Origin: Endozoicomonas sp965208385
GTDB taxonomy: Bacteria; Pseudomonadota; Gammaproteobacteria; Pseudomonadales; Endozoicomonadaceae
Assembly: GCA_965208385.1 (NCBI GenBank)
Contig: CBDBOO010000072.1
Location: 1-64,000, forward strand
DNA length: 64,000 nt
Reading direction: 5' to 3'
Part shown: positions 10,060 to 18,626 of the stretch, one piece after another
How positions within the stretch are numbered: the stretch's first letter is position 1
Layout of the letters: the number at the start of each line of letters is the position of its first letter
Notes under the pieces: model-generated
Told to the model about the DNA's origin: nothing
The model's input: only the letters and a program-made list of their open reading frames with translations
The model's database searches: none
Position numbers and translations under genes: made by a program

Positions 10060-10502
10060 CGCCATTGTCCTTTATGTGGTGTTCCACCGCTTGCATCATG
10101 AGCTTGTGATCCAAATTATCAAAAAATCCTTTGATATCCAGATCAATCACCCATTCTCTTTGCCAACATCGTTTTCGGGCCACCGCTAACGCCTGATGCG
10201 CTGAACGATTCGGCCTATAGCCATAGGAGTTTTCGTGAAACACAGGCTCCACTAATGGCTCTACTATCAGCTTAACCACGGTTTGGGCTACACGGTCTGC
10301 TACTGTCGGCACTCCCAGCGGTCTCGTGCCTCCATCTTTTTTCTTGATGTCTACACGTTTGACGGGGGGAGGAAAGTAACTTCCCGATGACATTCTGTTC
10401 CATAGTTTGTACAGGTTGCCGCCTAAATTGCAGGGCCATCTCATTTGGCACTAACCATCAAATAACACTTTGAAATAGGCAGAATGTACAATAAAACATT
10501 CT

Positions 10503-11832
10503 GGCTCTTCCCTAATTTTAGTGGGTGATTTAATCTATATTGAACACTTCAAGGCAAGGATGCCGACATGCGCGATAAAGAACTCTACTCTAAAATACTT
10601 GGCGTTGAAACTCCGTGGCATGTCGCTCACGTGGAACTCTCCATTACTGAAGGAAAAGTCGAAATCTTTCTCGAACATGATGGCAAAAAGCCTTCTAAAT
10701 GCAGTGTTTGTGATAAACCCTCTCCGGGTTACGATCGACGTCAGAAGAAGTGGCGGCATCTGGATACCTGCCAGTTTCAAACCATCCTTATTGCTGATGT
10801 TCCGCGTACACAATGTTCCGATCACGGTGTAAAAACAATACAGGTTCCATGGGCTGAACCGAACTCTGGTTTTACGGCCTTGTTTGAAGCACTTGTTATT
10901 GACTGGCTGAAAGAGGCAACAACCAGTGCAGTTGCCCAACAAATGAAGCTTAGCTGGAATGCCATCGACGGTATCCAACAGCGTGCAGTAGCGAGAGGTC
11001 TGGCACGCAGAGTACACGACAATCCCAAACGGTTAGCCGTTGACGAAACCTCATTCCAGAAGAGGCGTGAGTACGTCACTGTGGTTACAGATCATGAAAA
11101 AGGCATTGTTTTACATTTGGCCGACAACCATAAAGCTGACAGCCTCAATGAGTACTTTGAGACCCTGACGCCAGACCAGAAAGCCGGTATTGAATGCGTT
11201 ACCATGGATATGTGGAAGCCCTTTATCAAGGCAGTCACATTGCATGTGCCAGAAGCCAGGGAGCGAATAGCATTTGACAAGTTCCATGTTGCCCAGTACT
11301 TAGGCAATGCGGTCAATAAAGTTCGCATAGAAGAGCATAAAGCGCTTATGTCTACAGGGTCAGACTTACTCAAAGGTACCCGGTTTGACTGGCTAACAAA
11401 TCCTGAAAATATGAGCGATGAAAAGTGGGAAGCGTTCGAGCCGTTGCGTGATTCAAAGCTGAAAACAGCACGAGCCTGGGCCATCAAAGAGATGGCGATG
11501 ACACTGTGGAATTACACATCACGAGCTTGGGCTATCAAGGCATGGAAACGGTGGCTGAGCTGGGCACTGAGGTGTCGGCTTGAACCTGTTCGTAAAGTGG
11601 CCAAGATGATCAAAGAACACCTGTGGGGAATTATTAACGCAATAGTTCTGAAAGCCGACAATGGCCGTGCAGAAGGCATGAATGGAAAGATACAGCGACT
11701 CAAGGGGCGAGCCTACGGCTACAGAAACAGAGAAAGGTTCAAAACTGCAATTTACTTTCATTGTGGTGGCCTTGATCTTTATCCAAGAGGGGTGAATCGC
11801 TGAAATTTACCCACACAATCTGAGGTAGAGCC
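10503..11832 (+). mobile_element. ISL3-family element, copy 1
   Basis: A 1330-bp element with ends GGCTCTTCCCTAATTTTAG and, in reverse, GGCTCTACCTCAGATTGTG. It is flanked by the 8-bp direct repeat AACATTCT (10495-10502 and 11833-11840) inside the leader of ISAs1. Near-identical copies are at 25322-26651, 29987-31316 and 48411-49759. Confidence 0.95.
10568..11803 (+). CDS. ISL3-family transposase (copy 1)
   Basis: Transposase of 411 residues. The N-terminus has a zinc-finger-like region (CSVCDKPSPGYDRR, then a further Cys at VPRTQC), followed by a helix-turn-helix region around TTSAVAQQMKLSWNAI. The catalytic core shows RLAVDETSFQKRREY, ECVTMDMWKPFIKAV and FDKFHVAQYLGNAV, and the C-terminus has NGRAEGMNGKIQRLKGRAYG, all typical of ISL3. 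The frame is intact. Four copies in this window differ by only a few bases, so the family moved recently here. Confidence 0.93.
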   Translation: MRDKELYSKILGVETPWHVAHVELSITEGKVEIFLEHDGKKPSKCSVCDKPSPGYDRRQKKWRHLDTCQFQTILIADVPRTQCSDHGVKTIQVPWAEPNSGFTALFEALVIDWLKEATTSAVAQQMKLSWNAIDGIQQRAVARGLARRVHDNPKRLAVDETSFQKRREYVTVVTDHEKGIVLHLADNHKADSLNEYFETLTPDQKAGIECVTMDMWKPFIKAVTLHVPEARERIAFDKFHVAQYLGNAVNKVRIEEHKALMSTGSDLLKGTRFDWLTNPENMSDEKWEAFEPLRDSKLKTARAWAIKEMAMTLWNYTSRAWAIKAWKRWLSWALRCRLEPVRKVAKMIKEHLWGIINAIVLKADNGRAEGMNGKIQRLKGRAYGYRNRERFKTAIYFHCGGLDLYPRGVNR

Positions 11833-11882
11833 AACATTCTGAAAATTTGGCATCCTATGCTTGAATAATAAGGATGCCGTAA

Positions 11883-13001
11883 GTGACTCTCTTGGATACT
11901 TTTTCAGAATTGACCGAAGTTCGTGCAGATAATCATCGCTACCCACTTTCACACCTCGTATTCATTGCCGTTTGCATGATTACCTGCGGTGCTGAAGACT
12001 GGAAAATGGTCTCATATCTTGGCAAGAAAAAGTTATCCTGGCTTAAGCTCTATATCCCTTTACCCCACGGAATTCCTTCCCAGCACACCTTTATCAGAGT
12101 ATTCGAACGCATTGATCCGGACGAATTTCGTCAATGCTTTATAACCTGGGTAAGCCTGATTGCTCAACGCACCCATGGAGAAGTCATCGCTATTGATGGT
12201 AAAACACTGAGACGTTCCTACGACAAAGGGAGCAATAAGGCCGCTATTCATATGGTCAATGCGTGGGCCAGTCAGACTGGAATGGTACTCGGACAACTAA
12301 AAACATCAGAAAAGTCGAACGAGATTACAGCCATCCCAGCTCTTCTGGATATGCTGGAAGTGAGTGGCTGTATCATCAGCACTGACGCAATGGGTTGCCA
12401 GAAAGCTATTGCTGAAAAAATCAGAGAAAAAGGTGCTGATTACCTTCTAGCTGTTAAAGGAAATCAAAAATCACTGCACGACGATATCAAACTTTATCTT
12501 GATGATCTTGCAACCAGAAAAATCTTACCTGAAAGCACCCAATTTCATGAAACTATTGATAAAGGGCATGGTCGCATAGAAGCTCGACGATGTTGGGTAA
12601 GTACTGATATTAGCTGGCTTGAGCAACGTAATGACTGGCGAGATCTTACGATGATCGGAGTCGTGGAAAGTGAGCGTCATGAGGGTGAAAAGGTCAGCCT
12701 TGAGCGTCGTTATTTTATATCAAGCATGACAACCGATGCCGAGAATTTCATGAGATCTGTTCGGGCTCATTGGTCGGTTGAAAACAACTTACATTGGGTT
12801 CTGGATATTGGGTTTAGAGAAGATGAATGTCGTATCAGAAAAGGCTTTGGTCCTGAGAACATGGCCGTTTACAGACAGATAGCACTTAACTTGTTAAAGC
12901 AGGAAACTTCTCTGAAACTTGGAGTGAAAAACCGACGCATAATGGCAGCGGCAGATGATGAGTACAGAACACTGTTACTTCAAGGTGTTATTGGAGGTTA
13001 G
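11883..13001 (+). CDS. ISAs1-family transposase
   Basis: Transposase of 372 residues beginning at GTG 11883. It opens with the DDE_Tnp_1-associated N-terminal domain (ELTEVRADNHRYPLSHLVFI). The catalytic core follows: EVIAIDGKTLRRSYDKG (first Asp), IISTDAMGCQKAIAEKI (second Asp), GADYLLAVKGNQ, and RAHWSVENNLHWVLDIGF (Glu). These are the hallmark motifs of ISAs1. The coding frame is intact; the ISL3 insertion lies upstream of it and may have separated it from its promoter. Confidence 0.93.
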   Translation: MTLLDTFSELTEVRADNHRYPLSHLVFIAVCMITCGAEDWKMVSYLGKKKLSWLKLYIPLPHGIPSQHTFIRVFERIDPDEFRQCFITWVSLIAQRTHGEVIAIDGKTLRRSYDKGSNKAAIHMVNAWASQTGMVLGQLKTSEKSNEITAIPALLDMLEVSGCIISTDAMGCQKAIAEKIREKGADYLLAVKGNQKSLHDDIKLYLDDLATRKILPESTQFHETIDKGHGRIEARRCWVSTDISWLEQRNDWRDLTMIGVVESERHEGEKVSLERRYFISSMTTDAENFMRSVRAHWSVENNLHWVLDIGFREDECRIRKGFGPENMAVYRQIALNLLKQETSLKLGVKNRRIMAAADDEYRTLLLQGVIGG

Positions 13002-13265
13002 TGCCAAATGAGATGGCCCTGCCTAAATTGCTTTCGAAGTCAGTCAAGGACTGACCATCAACACCAGCAGTTCCTTTATTGGCTTTCACTCTCAGCCAGG
13101 CTTGCCAAACAAGCCCTTTAGAAATTGTGAACGGTTTTGTTTCAGACATAAGACTCATCCCATTATTCATTTCTGAAAAGGTTGATCTATTTCCTTCACT
13201 GGATAAGTCAGTCCTTTCGCTCCACTTCCATTACAGAAGCTTCATCACTAGGGTGTGCTGCCTGA

Positions 13266-14732
13266 TTAATGTAACAAAAGAAGGTTGTGTGCAACCGGAT
13301 ATCCGTAACGGTTCATCTTTGACCAGAATTCATCCCAATATCCTGTTGAACAGACAAGAGCTCTTAAAGTCAGCAGCATGGATGCACCTTGCTCTTTCCA
13401 ACGCATTCCTGAACGACACATTCGTTGCTTAACCAATGTCTTGCATGCAGCTTCCGTTACACCGGAACCTATCGGTAATTTTTTCTCCAATGCTTCTGGG
13501 TAAATCATTTGTTGCCAGTGATTTTTAAAATATGTTCTCGCCTTGAGCAGTTTTTCCAGCGAGGCGGTTCGATTATTGCCTGGAGACACTTTCTCTAATT
13601 CTCGATGTAACCGTTTAGCTTCACCTTCATTGTGCTTGAGGTTATGTAATTTCTCTTTCAGCCAGGCATGGCGTTCACCGGTCAGTTTTTTCCCCGGATA
13701 CAGGGCTTCGGCTGCTTCAGCGACATACTCGGAGACATGATAAAAATCCAACACACTATAAGATGTAAAAGGCTCAAGAAAGGTCCAGTTATCAGGTGCA
13801 CCATCCGCAACACCTACGTAGACGGCATCAGGGAAGCGCTCTTTGACTTTGCGAATTTCTCCTGAAAAACGAGCAATGAAGGTTTTCTTTCCGTACTCGG
13901 GAGCGGCTGCGCAATACGAGGTGTAAAGACGTTCACCCTCATCGTCATACAGCGTAATGGTTCCACACATAGCGATTCTGTAACCTTCATAATACAACAG
14001 GTTAACGCTATCAAGCCCTATAGCGACAGTAGTAACCGGCCTGGGTAATTCAGGTATGACGTATGTCCATTTTTCTTCTTTGATTTGAGCGACACTACCC
14101 ACCACGTCAGCGAGATCCCGAAGTGTTGCACGACTGCTCTTTCTGCCATGATTTTGCAAGAGATCCTGCTCAACTTGCGGAGCGGCCATCTGTGCGTATT
14201 TCCAGCTCACCATGCGCGCAAAAGCCGGTGTGGAATTGACAATAATTCGCGCATTTTGATCCAGAGGACAAAACGTTTTACCTCCTTTATTACTCTGATA
14301 TACGTTGCGAGCGACCTTTACGGCTCCCCATGGAGTCTCATAAACCTCAGCAATTACGGTTCTAAACCCCTTGGTATCACTAGCGTACGAAGTCGTTGCT
14401 ACGTGATAAATAGCGAGTTTTTGGGAAAAATTACATATCTCAACACGTAAGCAGCTGTACGGCTTCAGATACGCCCATGTCGTATAAGCATGGGGAATAG
14501 CTGCATAAACCTTAGGTTCTTTTTTGCGTTTACAGCTCATACGGACAGATCCCATTGTGATAGGTGATCCATCTGTATCCATACATTCCAACTGCTGGCC
14601 TGATGCCAGTACTCCGGCTTCATTGAGTTCAGTCTGAAGCCGATCCTCAAACTCCAGCATAGAGTGACCATGTTGGATAGTGATAAGGATTTGGATTTCC
14701 TGATTTTGTGTTGAGAGGATGCAAGCGGACAT
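13266..14732 (-). CDS. ISKra4-family transposase with in-frame MITE insertion
   Basis: Transposase of about 488 residues from ATG 14732 (MSACILSTQNQE); an in-frame ATG at 14774 would add 14. Core motifs are VAIGLDSVNLLYYEGYRIAM, YVGVADGAPDNWTFLEP, VLDFYHVSEYVAEAAEAL and the C-terminal LPIGSGVTEAACKTLV. Between KVY and ETPWGAVKV there are 55 extra residues, starting AAIPHAYTTWAYLKPYSC and ending VIAEVY, which the sister copies lack. They come from the element at 14348-14503 plus its 9-bp target duplication. The frame stays open, so the protein is made with a 55-residue insert of unknown effect. Confidence 0.88.
   Translation of the reverse strand: MSACILSTQNQEIQILITIQHGHSMLEFEDRLQTELNEAGVLASGQQLECMDTDGSPITMGSVRMSCKRKKEPKVYAAIPHAYTTWAYLKPYSCLRVEICNFSQKLAIYHVATTSYASDTKGFRTVIAEVYETPWGAVKVARNVYQSNKGGKTFCPLDQNARIIVNSTPAFARMVSWKYAQMAAPQVEQDLLQNHGRKSSRATLRDLADVVGSVAQIKEEKWTYVIPELPRPVTTVAIGLDSVNLLYYEGYRIAMCGTITLYDDEGERLYTSYCAAAPEYGKKTFIARFSGEIRKVKERFPDAVYVGVADGAPDNWTFLEPFTSYSVLDFYHVSEYVAEAAEALYPGKKLTGERHAWLKEKLHNLKHNEGEAKRLHRELEKVSPGNNRTASLEKLLKARTYFKNHWQQMIYPEALEKKLPIGSGVTEAACKTLVKQRMCRSGMRWKEQGASMLLTLRALVCSTGYWDEFWSKMNRYGYPVAHNLLLLH
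14348..14503 (-). mobile_element. 156-bp MITE-like element
   Basis: Bounded by inverted ends CAGCAATTAC and CAGCTATTCC (reverse) and by the 9-bp direct repeat CATAAACCT (14339-14347 and 14504-14512). It carries no gene of its own. Its ends and 9-bp duplication match ISD (1781-3409: CAGCAATTCCCG, 9-bp duplication). It is inserted in a transposase gene without closing the frame. Confidence 0.85.
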
Positions 14733-15303
14733 AGTAGAAAACTTTATGTTAAGACTATCGTAAAAATAGTTCATATGACCTGACTTGGCTCACATTAATT
14801 AGGCTGAACACCCCATCACTACACCGGACTGATCCTCCCCTGTGCTCTGTATTGGTACTCAAAGCCTCTACAGTTCATCTGCTTGGCTCACTCCCTTAAC
14901 ACCAGAGCGACAGGCTCCCACGTTCCACAAAAGAGCCTGAAGTCAGTTCATGCCACCTATATGCCGGACACCGTTCAGACAGTAACTGGATAACTTCTGA
15001 ACTCTTCATGGAGCCGTTCTGCTACCCCATTTTTGATGCCGATGATCACGCTTACGACACGTCATCAGTGGTTCACTTGCGTTCATCTCCTGACTTCATA
15101 CCTGACGCAATCTTGTTGCGCCTTTTCCGTAACGCTCACCACCCTGACTCTTTATCAGCGCAGCTTACGGCGGTTTGATGGCTGCTTCCAGAAGCCGCCA
15201 CCGGAGGGCCCTCCTCCATCTCAATTGCAGTTACGAGCAGACCGACTCTGCTCTCGTGTCACACGTCGTGTCGCCCAAAGGAACCTCCCCTTCAGGCGCT
15301 CAC

Positions 15304-15337
15304 AGAACCGGACTTGACAGTCTCCCGTCATCCGGCT
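15304..15337 (-). ncRNA. Domain V of intron B
   Basis: Starts GAGCCGGATGACGGG and ends AAGTCCGGTTCT just downstream of the RT stop codon, then runs into domain VI. It is the catalytic hairpin of the intron. The CCGGTTCTG edge is unoccupied here. Confidence 0.78.
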
Positions 15338-15341
15338 CTTC

Positions 15342-16619
15342 TTATCCAACCGCTGGCAGCATGCCTATTCGCCAATGTGCCATTAACATGGGAACTCTGC
15401 GCGCTATGCGTCCCAACGTTCGAGCCGCTCGCACTTTGTGACCCCGCAATTTCTTGTACTTGCCCATCGCCCAACGAACCAGTGTTTCTTCCACGTAGTA
15501 CAGAACCTTCTTCATTTCTGAAGGGTAGAATTCTCCAAAGTAATTGATCCAACCCTGAACATAAGGATTGATCAGCTTTGCCAACGCTGGAAGTGAATAC
15601 CCTGATCGTTTCGTGGGAATAGCCAGTTCTTTTATGGTATCCCGTATGCGCTGAGCCGCAGCTCTGCTCATTGCAGGAAGAAAACCAGCGAAGTAATTCC
15701 CATACCGGCTACGAACTATTCTGGCCCGGAAGGTATAACTGAGAAAATCAAACGACGTGTGTTCATGCTTCTCCGGTCTCCCCGAAGCTTTACAGTAAAC
15801 CAGCTTTGTTTTCACCGGATGCAATGTAAGACCACAGTCGAATAAACGACCTCTTATTGCTTCCAGTACAAACTCAGCTTCTTGCTTACTGCAACAGTGG
15901 ATTAGCGCATCATCGGCATAACGCTCAAACCAGACATTCTGGATGTGACGCTCTAACCAATGATCAAACGCATAATGCATGAACAAGTTTGCCAGCAATG
16001 GACTTATCACTCCACCTTGCGGAGTGCCTATCCCTGCGGGTCGCTCAACTCTGTTACCTTCTCTGTTTTCAACTGGAGCTTGTAACCAACGTTTGATGTA
16101 CAGTAATACCCAAGGTTCCTTTATGTGGTGTTCCACCGCTTGCATCATGAGCTTGTGATCCAAATTATCAAAAAATCCTTTGATATCCAGATCAATCACC
16201 CATTCTCTTTGCCAACATCGTTTTCGGGCCACCGCTAACGCCTGATGCGCTGAACGATTCGGCCTATAGCCATAGGAGTTTTCGTGAAACACAGGCTCCA
16301 CTAATGGCTCTACTATCAGCTTAACCACGGTTTGGGCTACACGGTCTGCTACTGTCGGCACTCCCAGCGGTCTCGTGCCTCCATCTTTTTTCTTGATGTC
16401 TACACGTTTGACGGGGGGAGGAAAGTAACTTCCCGATGACATTCTGTTCCATAGTTTGTACAGGTTGCCGCCTAAATTGCTTTCGAAGTCAGTCAAGGAC
16501 TGACCATCAACACCAGCAGTTCCTTTATTGGCTTTCACTCTCAGCCAGGCTTGCCAAACAAGCCCTTTAGAAATTGTGAACGGTTTTGTTTCAGACATAA
16601 GACTCATCCCATTATTCAT
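15342..16619 (-). CDS. ltrA: Group II intron reverse transcriptase/maturase (B)
   Basis: Intact 425-residue intron-encoded protein. In order: NKGTAGVDGQSLTDFE (RT0), RVDIKKKDGGTRPLGVPTV, HENSYGYRPNRSAHQALAV, WVIDLDIKGFFDNLDH, GTPQGGVISPLLANLFMHY, catalytic RYADDALIHC, then the SFDFLSYTFRAR block and maturase domain (YVQGWINYFGEF). The C-terminus is short (AHWRIGMLPAVG), with no HNH endonuclease. Broken copies of this lineage are in A, J, K and F, so this enzyme could serve them in trans. The start ATG 16619 (MNNGMSL) follows the ribozyme; MSLMSETKPF 4 codons on is an alternative. Confidence 0.92.
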   Translation of the reverse strand: MNNGMSLMSETKPFTISKGLVWQAWLRVKANKGTAGVDGQSLTDFESNLGGNLYKLWNRMSSGSYFPPPVKRVDIKKKDGGTRPLGVPTVADRVAQTVVKLIVEPLVEPVFHENSYGYRPNRSAHQALAVARKRCWQREWVIDLDIKGFFDNLDHKLMMQAVEHHIKEPWVLLYIKRWLQAPVENREGNRVERPAGIGTPQGGVISPLLANLFMHYAFDHWLERHIQNVWFERYADDALIHCCSKQEAEFVLEAIRGRLFDCGLTLHPVKTKLVYCKASGRPEKHEHTSFDFLSYTFRARIVRSRYGNYFAGFLPAMSRAAAQRIRDTIKELAIPTKRSGYSLPALAKLINPYVQGWINYFGEFYPSEMKKVLYYVEETLVRWAMGKYKKLRGHKVRAARTLGRIARRVPMLMAHWRIGMLPAVG

Positions 16620-17142
16620 TTCTGAAAAGGTTGATCTATTTCCTTCACTGGATAAGTCAGTCCTTTCGCTCCACTTCCATTACAGAAGCTTCATCACTAC
16701 ACCGGACTGATCCTCCCCTGTGCTCTGTATTGGTACTCAAAGCCTCTACAGTTCATCTGCTTGGCTCACTCCCTTAACACCAGAGCGACAGGCTCCCACG
16801 TTCCACAAAAGAGCCTGAAGTCAGTTCATGCCACCTATATGCCGGACACCGTTCAGACAGTAACTGGATAACTTCTGAACTCTTCATGGAGCCGTTCTGC
16901 TACCCCATTTTTGATGCCGATGATCACGCTTACGACACGTCATCAGTGGTTCACTTGCGTTCATCTCCTGACTTCATACCTGACGCAATCTTGTTGCGCC
17001 TTTTCCGTAACGCTCACCACCCTGACTCTTTATCAGCGCAGCTTACGGCGGTTTGATGGCTGCTTCCAGAAGCCGCCACCGGAGGGCCCTCCTCCATCTC
17101 AATTGCAGTTACGAGCAGACCGACTCTGCTCTCGTGTCACAC

Positions 17143-17178
17143 CAGAACCGTACGTGAACCTCTCAGCTCATACGGCTC
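17143..17178 (-). ncRNA. Domain V of intron D, occupied by intron B
   Basis: The hairpin runs from GAGCCGTATGAG to CACGTACGGTTCTG. Intron B starts on the next base. An ISL3 element has inserted within 8 bases on the other side (target duplication CCATTATC), so this catalytic hairpin is isolated from the rest of D on both sides. Confidence 0.8.
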
Positions 17179-17200
17179 CCATTATCGGCTCTTCGCCGTT

Positions 17201-18537
17201 TCATATGGATTTAAGAATATCTGCCACAGGGCTGGCAATCATAAATATCATCATCAAAAACGTGTCTGTATTTCGATAACCTCTGGCGCGACTTCTTGCC
17301 GCTTGAAACAGGCTGTTTAGCCCCTCCATACGAGCATTGGTATAGGTTGACGTCCAGCGTTGTAATATCCGATCTGCGTGACTTTCTACTGTGCTGAGTG
17401 CTTTGCGAATAGGCTCTAGAATATCGCAGTCGCCCAGTGCTTCTTTCGCATACTTTATAAAGTGAGTCAGTCTCCATCGTGCTGCTCTTGGTGTTTCTGC
17501 CTTTCTGATCCAGCGGAGTTTCTCTTTGATCTTCCAGGCGATACCAGTCTTCAAGTCGCTCGCCTCAAGCTCCACAAGAGCTTCAATCTGCTTTTTAGTG
17601 AGAGGGCCATCTGCTTTCTTCAACGCTGCCCAGCGTAGGCTTTTAGGATGGTCTTTCAACTTCCGCTCAGCTTTACGAACATCGTCCACAGCCTTAGTGA
17701 ATAGCTGAACAACGTGAAACCAGTCAACGGTTACATTGGCCTCTGGGAACTCTTCTTTCGTCGCTGACAGAAACGCTGGAGACATGTCACAGACCACTTC
17801 CATCACATTGCTTGCCTGCCCGCCATGCTCTTCGAGGAAGGTTCTGAAATTCTTAACGGTTTCCTTACCTTTGCCGGGTGTTGCGAACACTACCGGTTTG
17901 TCATTCCGGTTCATGTCGATGAACACTGTGACGTAGTTGTGACCGCGTTTTGAAACTGTTTCATCCAGCCCAATAGCACTCAATGCGAACACTACCGGTT
18001 TGTCATTCCGGTTCATGTCGATGAACACTGTGACGTAGTTGTGACCGCGTTTTCTGATAGCCCAATAGCACTCAATTCTGATAGATCCATTACCATAAGA
18101 GATTGTTTGACATAATGTTTAATCACTCGCCATATGCGTTTGTCATTCACGCCAACATGCTTGGCACAGGCTTTCACCGGCATCTCTCTCACCAGCGTTA
18201 GCAGTGCCTGCTCAAACAGTAGAGTGAACTTACTATTCTCTCTTGCCCAGGGAACATTTACACGATGAATACCGTGTTCCTCACAGCGCGTACGGGGGAC
18301 TTTTGCTTTAATATAGCAATGGTGCTGAAAGAAGTTCAGGTGCTGCCAGGTAAGCACTTTAAAGTCATGAGCCTGAGAAGCTTTACCGCACTTGGGGCAT
18401 GGATAGAGACTACCGCGTTCAGCACCTACATTGAGTACCAACTCATTGGGTTTCTTTGTTGTATCGAGATGCTGATCAACTATTTTCCAAGGTGCCTGCA
18501 AGCCGAGGCCGAGCATAAATATCTGATTACCATCCAT
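17201..18537 (-). pseudogene. ISL3-B transposase, broken by a tandem duplication
   Basis: ISL3 transposase whose two parts overlap: 18537-18013 (MDGNQIFMLGLGLQAPWK, zinc finger CPKCGKASQAHD) and 18028-17201 (AIGLDETVSKRGHNYVTVF, VVCDMSPAFLSA, VDWFHVVQLFTKAV, NARMEGLNSLFQAARSRARG). A direct duplication with a 102-bp period (17883 and 17985) covers the first catalytic Asp segment. The second copy lacks about 10 nt (GAAACTGTTTCATCC region altered), which shifts the frame. Without it the gene would be intact, so the damage looks recent. Confidence 0.88.
17883..18055. repeat. Imperfect tandem duplication, 102-bp period
   Basis: The sequence from GCGAACACTACCGG at 17883 repeats at 17985 and stays nearly identical for about 60 bp before diverging near CCGCGTTTT. 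It destroys the ISL3-B transposase frame. Confidence 0.9.
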
Positions 18538-18626
18538 GGATGACTACTTAAACCTGTGAGCTTCCGGGTCGGGGATTATCGGTCATATATCAGCACAAAA
18601 TCCATAGCAAACAGCGAGGAGCCCCA

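Larger units (their letters stand above)
10431..13021 (+). mobile_element. ISAs1-family element carrying an ISL3 element
   Basis: Perfect 26-bp terminal inverted repeats (10431-10456, starting CAGGGCCATCTCATTTGGCA, and 12996-13021) and the 9-bp direct repeat CCTAAATTG on both sides (10422-10430 and 13022-13030). Without the ISL3 insertion and its duplication the element is 1253 bp, normal for ISAs1. Intron B has the same target sequence uninterrupted, which confirms the insertion. Confidence 0.95.
10060..13170 (-). pseudogene. Intron A reverse transcriptase, interrupted and truncated
   Basis: RT/maturase gene in two pieces: 13170-13022 (MNNGMSLMSETKPFTISKG to FESNLG) and 10430-10060 (GNLYKLWNRMSSGSYFPP to VEHHIKD). 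Joined, they equal the first ~190 residues of the intact intron B protein. The YADD catalytic block, maturase domain and C-terminus are missing. The break between the pieces is a clean 9-bp duplication of an ISAs1 insertion. It cannot make a functional enzyme. Confidence 0.88.
13251..14813 (-). mobile_element. ISKra4-family element ISKra4-C
   Basis: A 1563-bp element with ends GGGTGTGCTGCCTGATTAAT and, in reverse, GGGTGTTCAGCCTAATTAAT, flanked by the 8-bp direct repeat CATCACTA (13243-13250 and 14814-14821). It lies in the 5' ribozyme part of intron A. It contains a 156-bp MITE-like insertion (14348-14503). Sister copy without the MITE: 34250-35800. Confidence 0.93.
10060..15264 (-). mobile_element. 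Group II intron A, broken by ISAs1 and ISKra4
   Basis: A truncated minus-strand intron nearly identical to intron B (15265-17142). It is in three pieces: 14814-15264 (5' ribozyme, start GTGTGACACGAGAGC), 13022-13250 (ribozyme plus RT N-terminus) and 10060-10430 (RT middle). The gaps are ISKra4-C (target duplication CATCACTA) and ISAs1 (target duplication CCTAAATTG). It lacks everything after the RT region HHIKD, where an IS4 fragment takes over. Its 5' end directly follows the 3' end of B, making a head-to-tail pair. Confidence 0.85.
15265..17142 (-). mobile_element. Group II intron B, complete
   Basis: A complete 1878-bp intron. The 5' end is GTGTGACACGAGAGCAG at 17142, followed by a ~520-nt ribozyme region (16620-17142), an intact RT gene, domain V (15304-15337) and domain VI, ending GACACGAC at 15265. 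Its 5' exon (17143-17178) is the domain V of intron D, ending GTACGGTTCTG. Its 3' flank is the first base of intron A. Because both ends and the protein are intact it is the best candidate for a live intron of this lineage. Confidence 0.88.
17187..18623 (-). mobile_element. Second ISL3-family type (ISL3-B)
   Basis: A 1437-bp element with ends GGCTCTTCGCCGTTTCATAT and, in reverse, GGCTCCTCGCTGTTTGCTAT. It is flanked by the 8-bp direct repeat CCATTATC (17179-17186 and 18624-18631). It belongs to the same family as, but is quite different from, the 1330-bp ISL3 copies. Its transposase gene is broken by a tandem duplication. Confidence 0.93.

Noticed and set aside
10535..11487. Antisense frames of 85-160 residues in every ISL3 copy
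   Set aside because: They are shadows of the intact transposase gene and recur only because the element is duplicated.
14348..14503. Intein or extra domain in the ISKra4 transposase
   Set aside because: Flanking 9-bp direct repeats and inverted ends show a DNA insertion; no splicing motifs are present.
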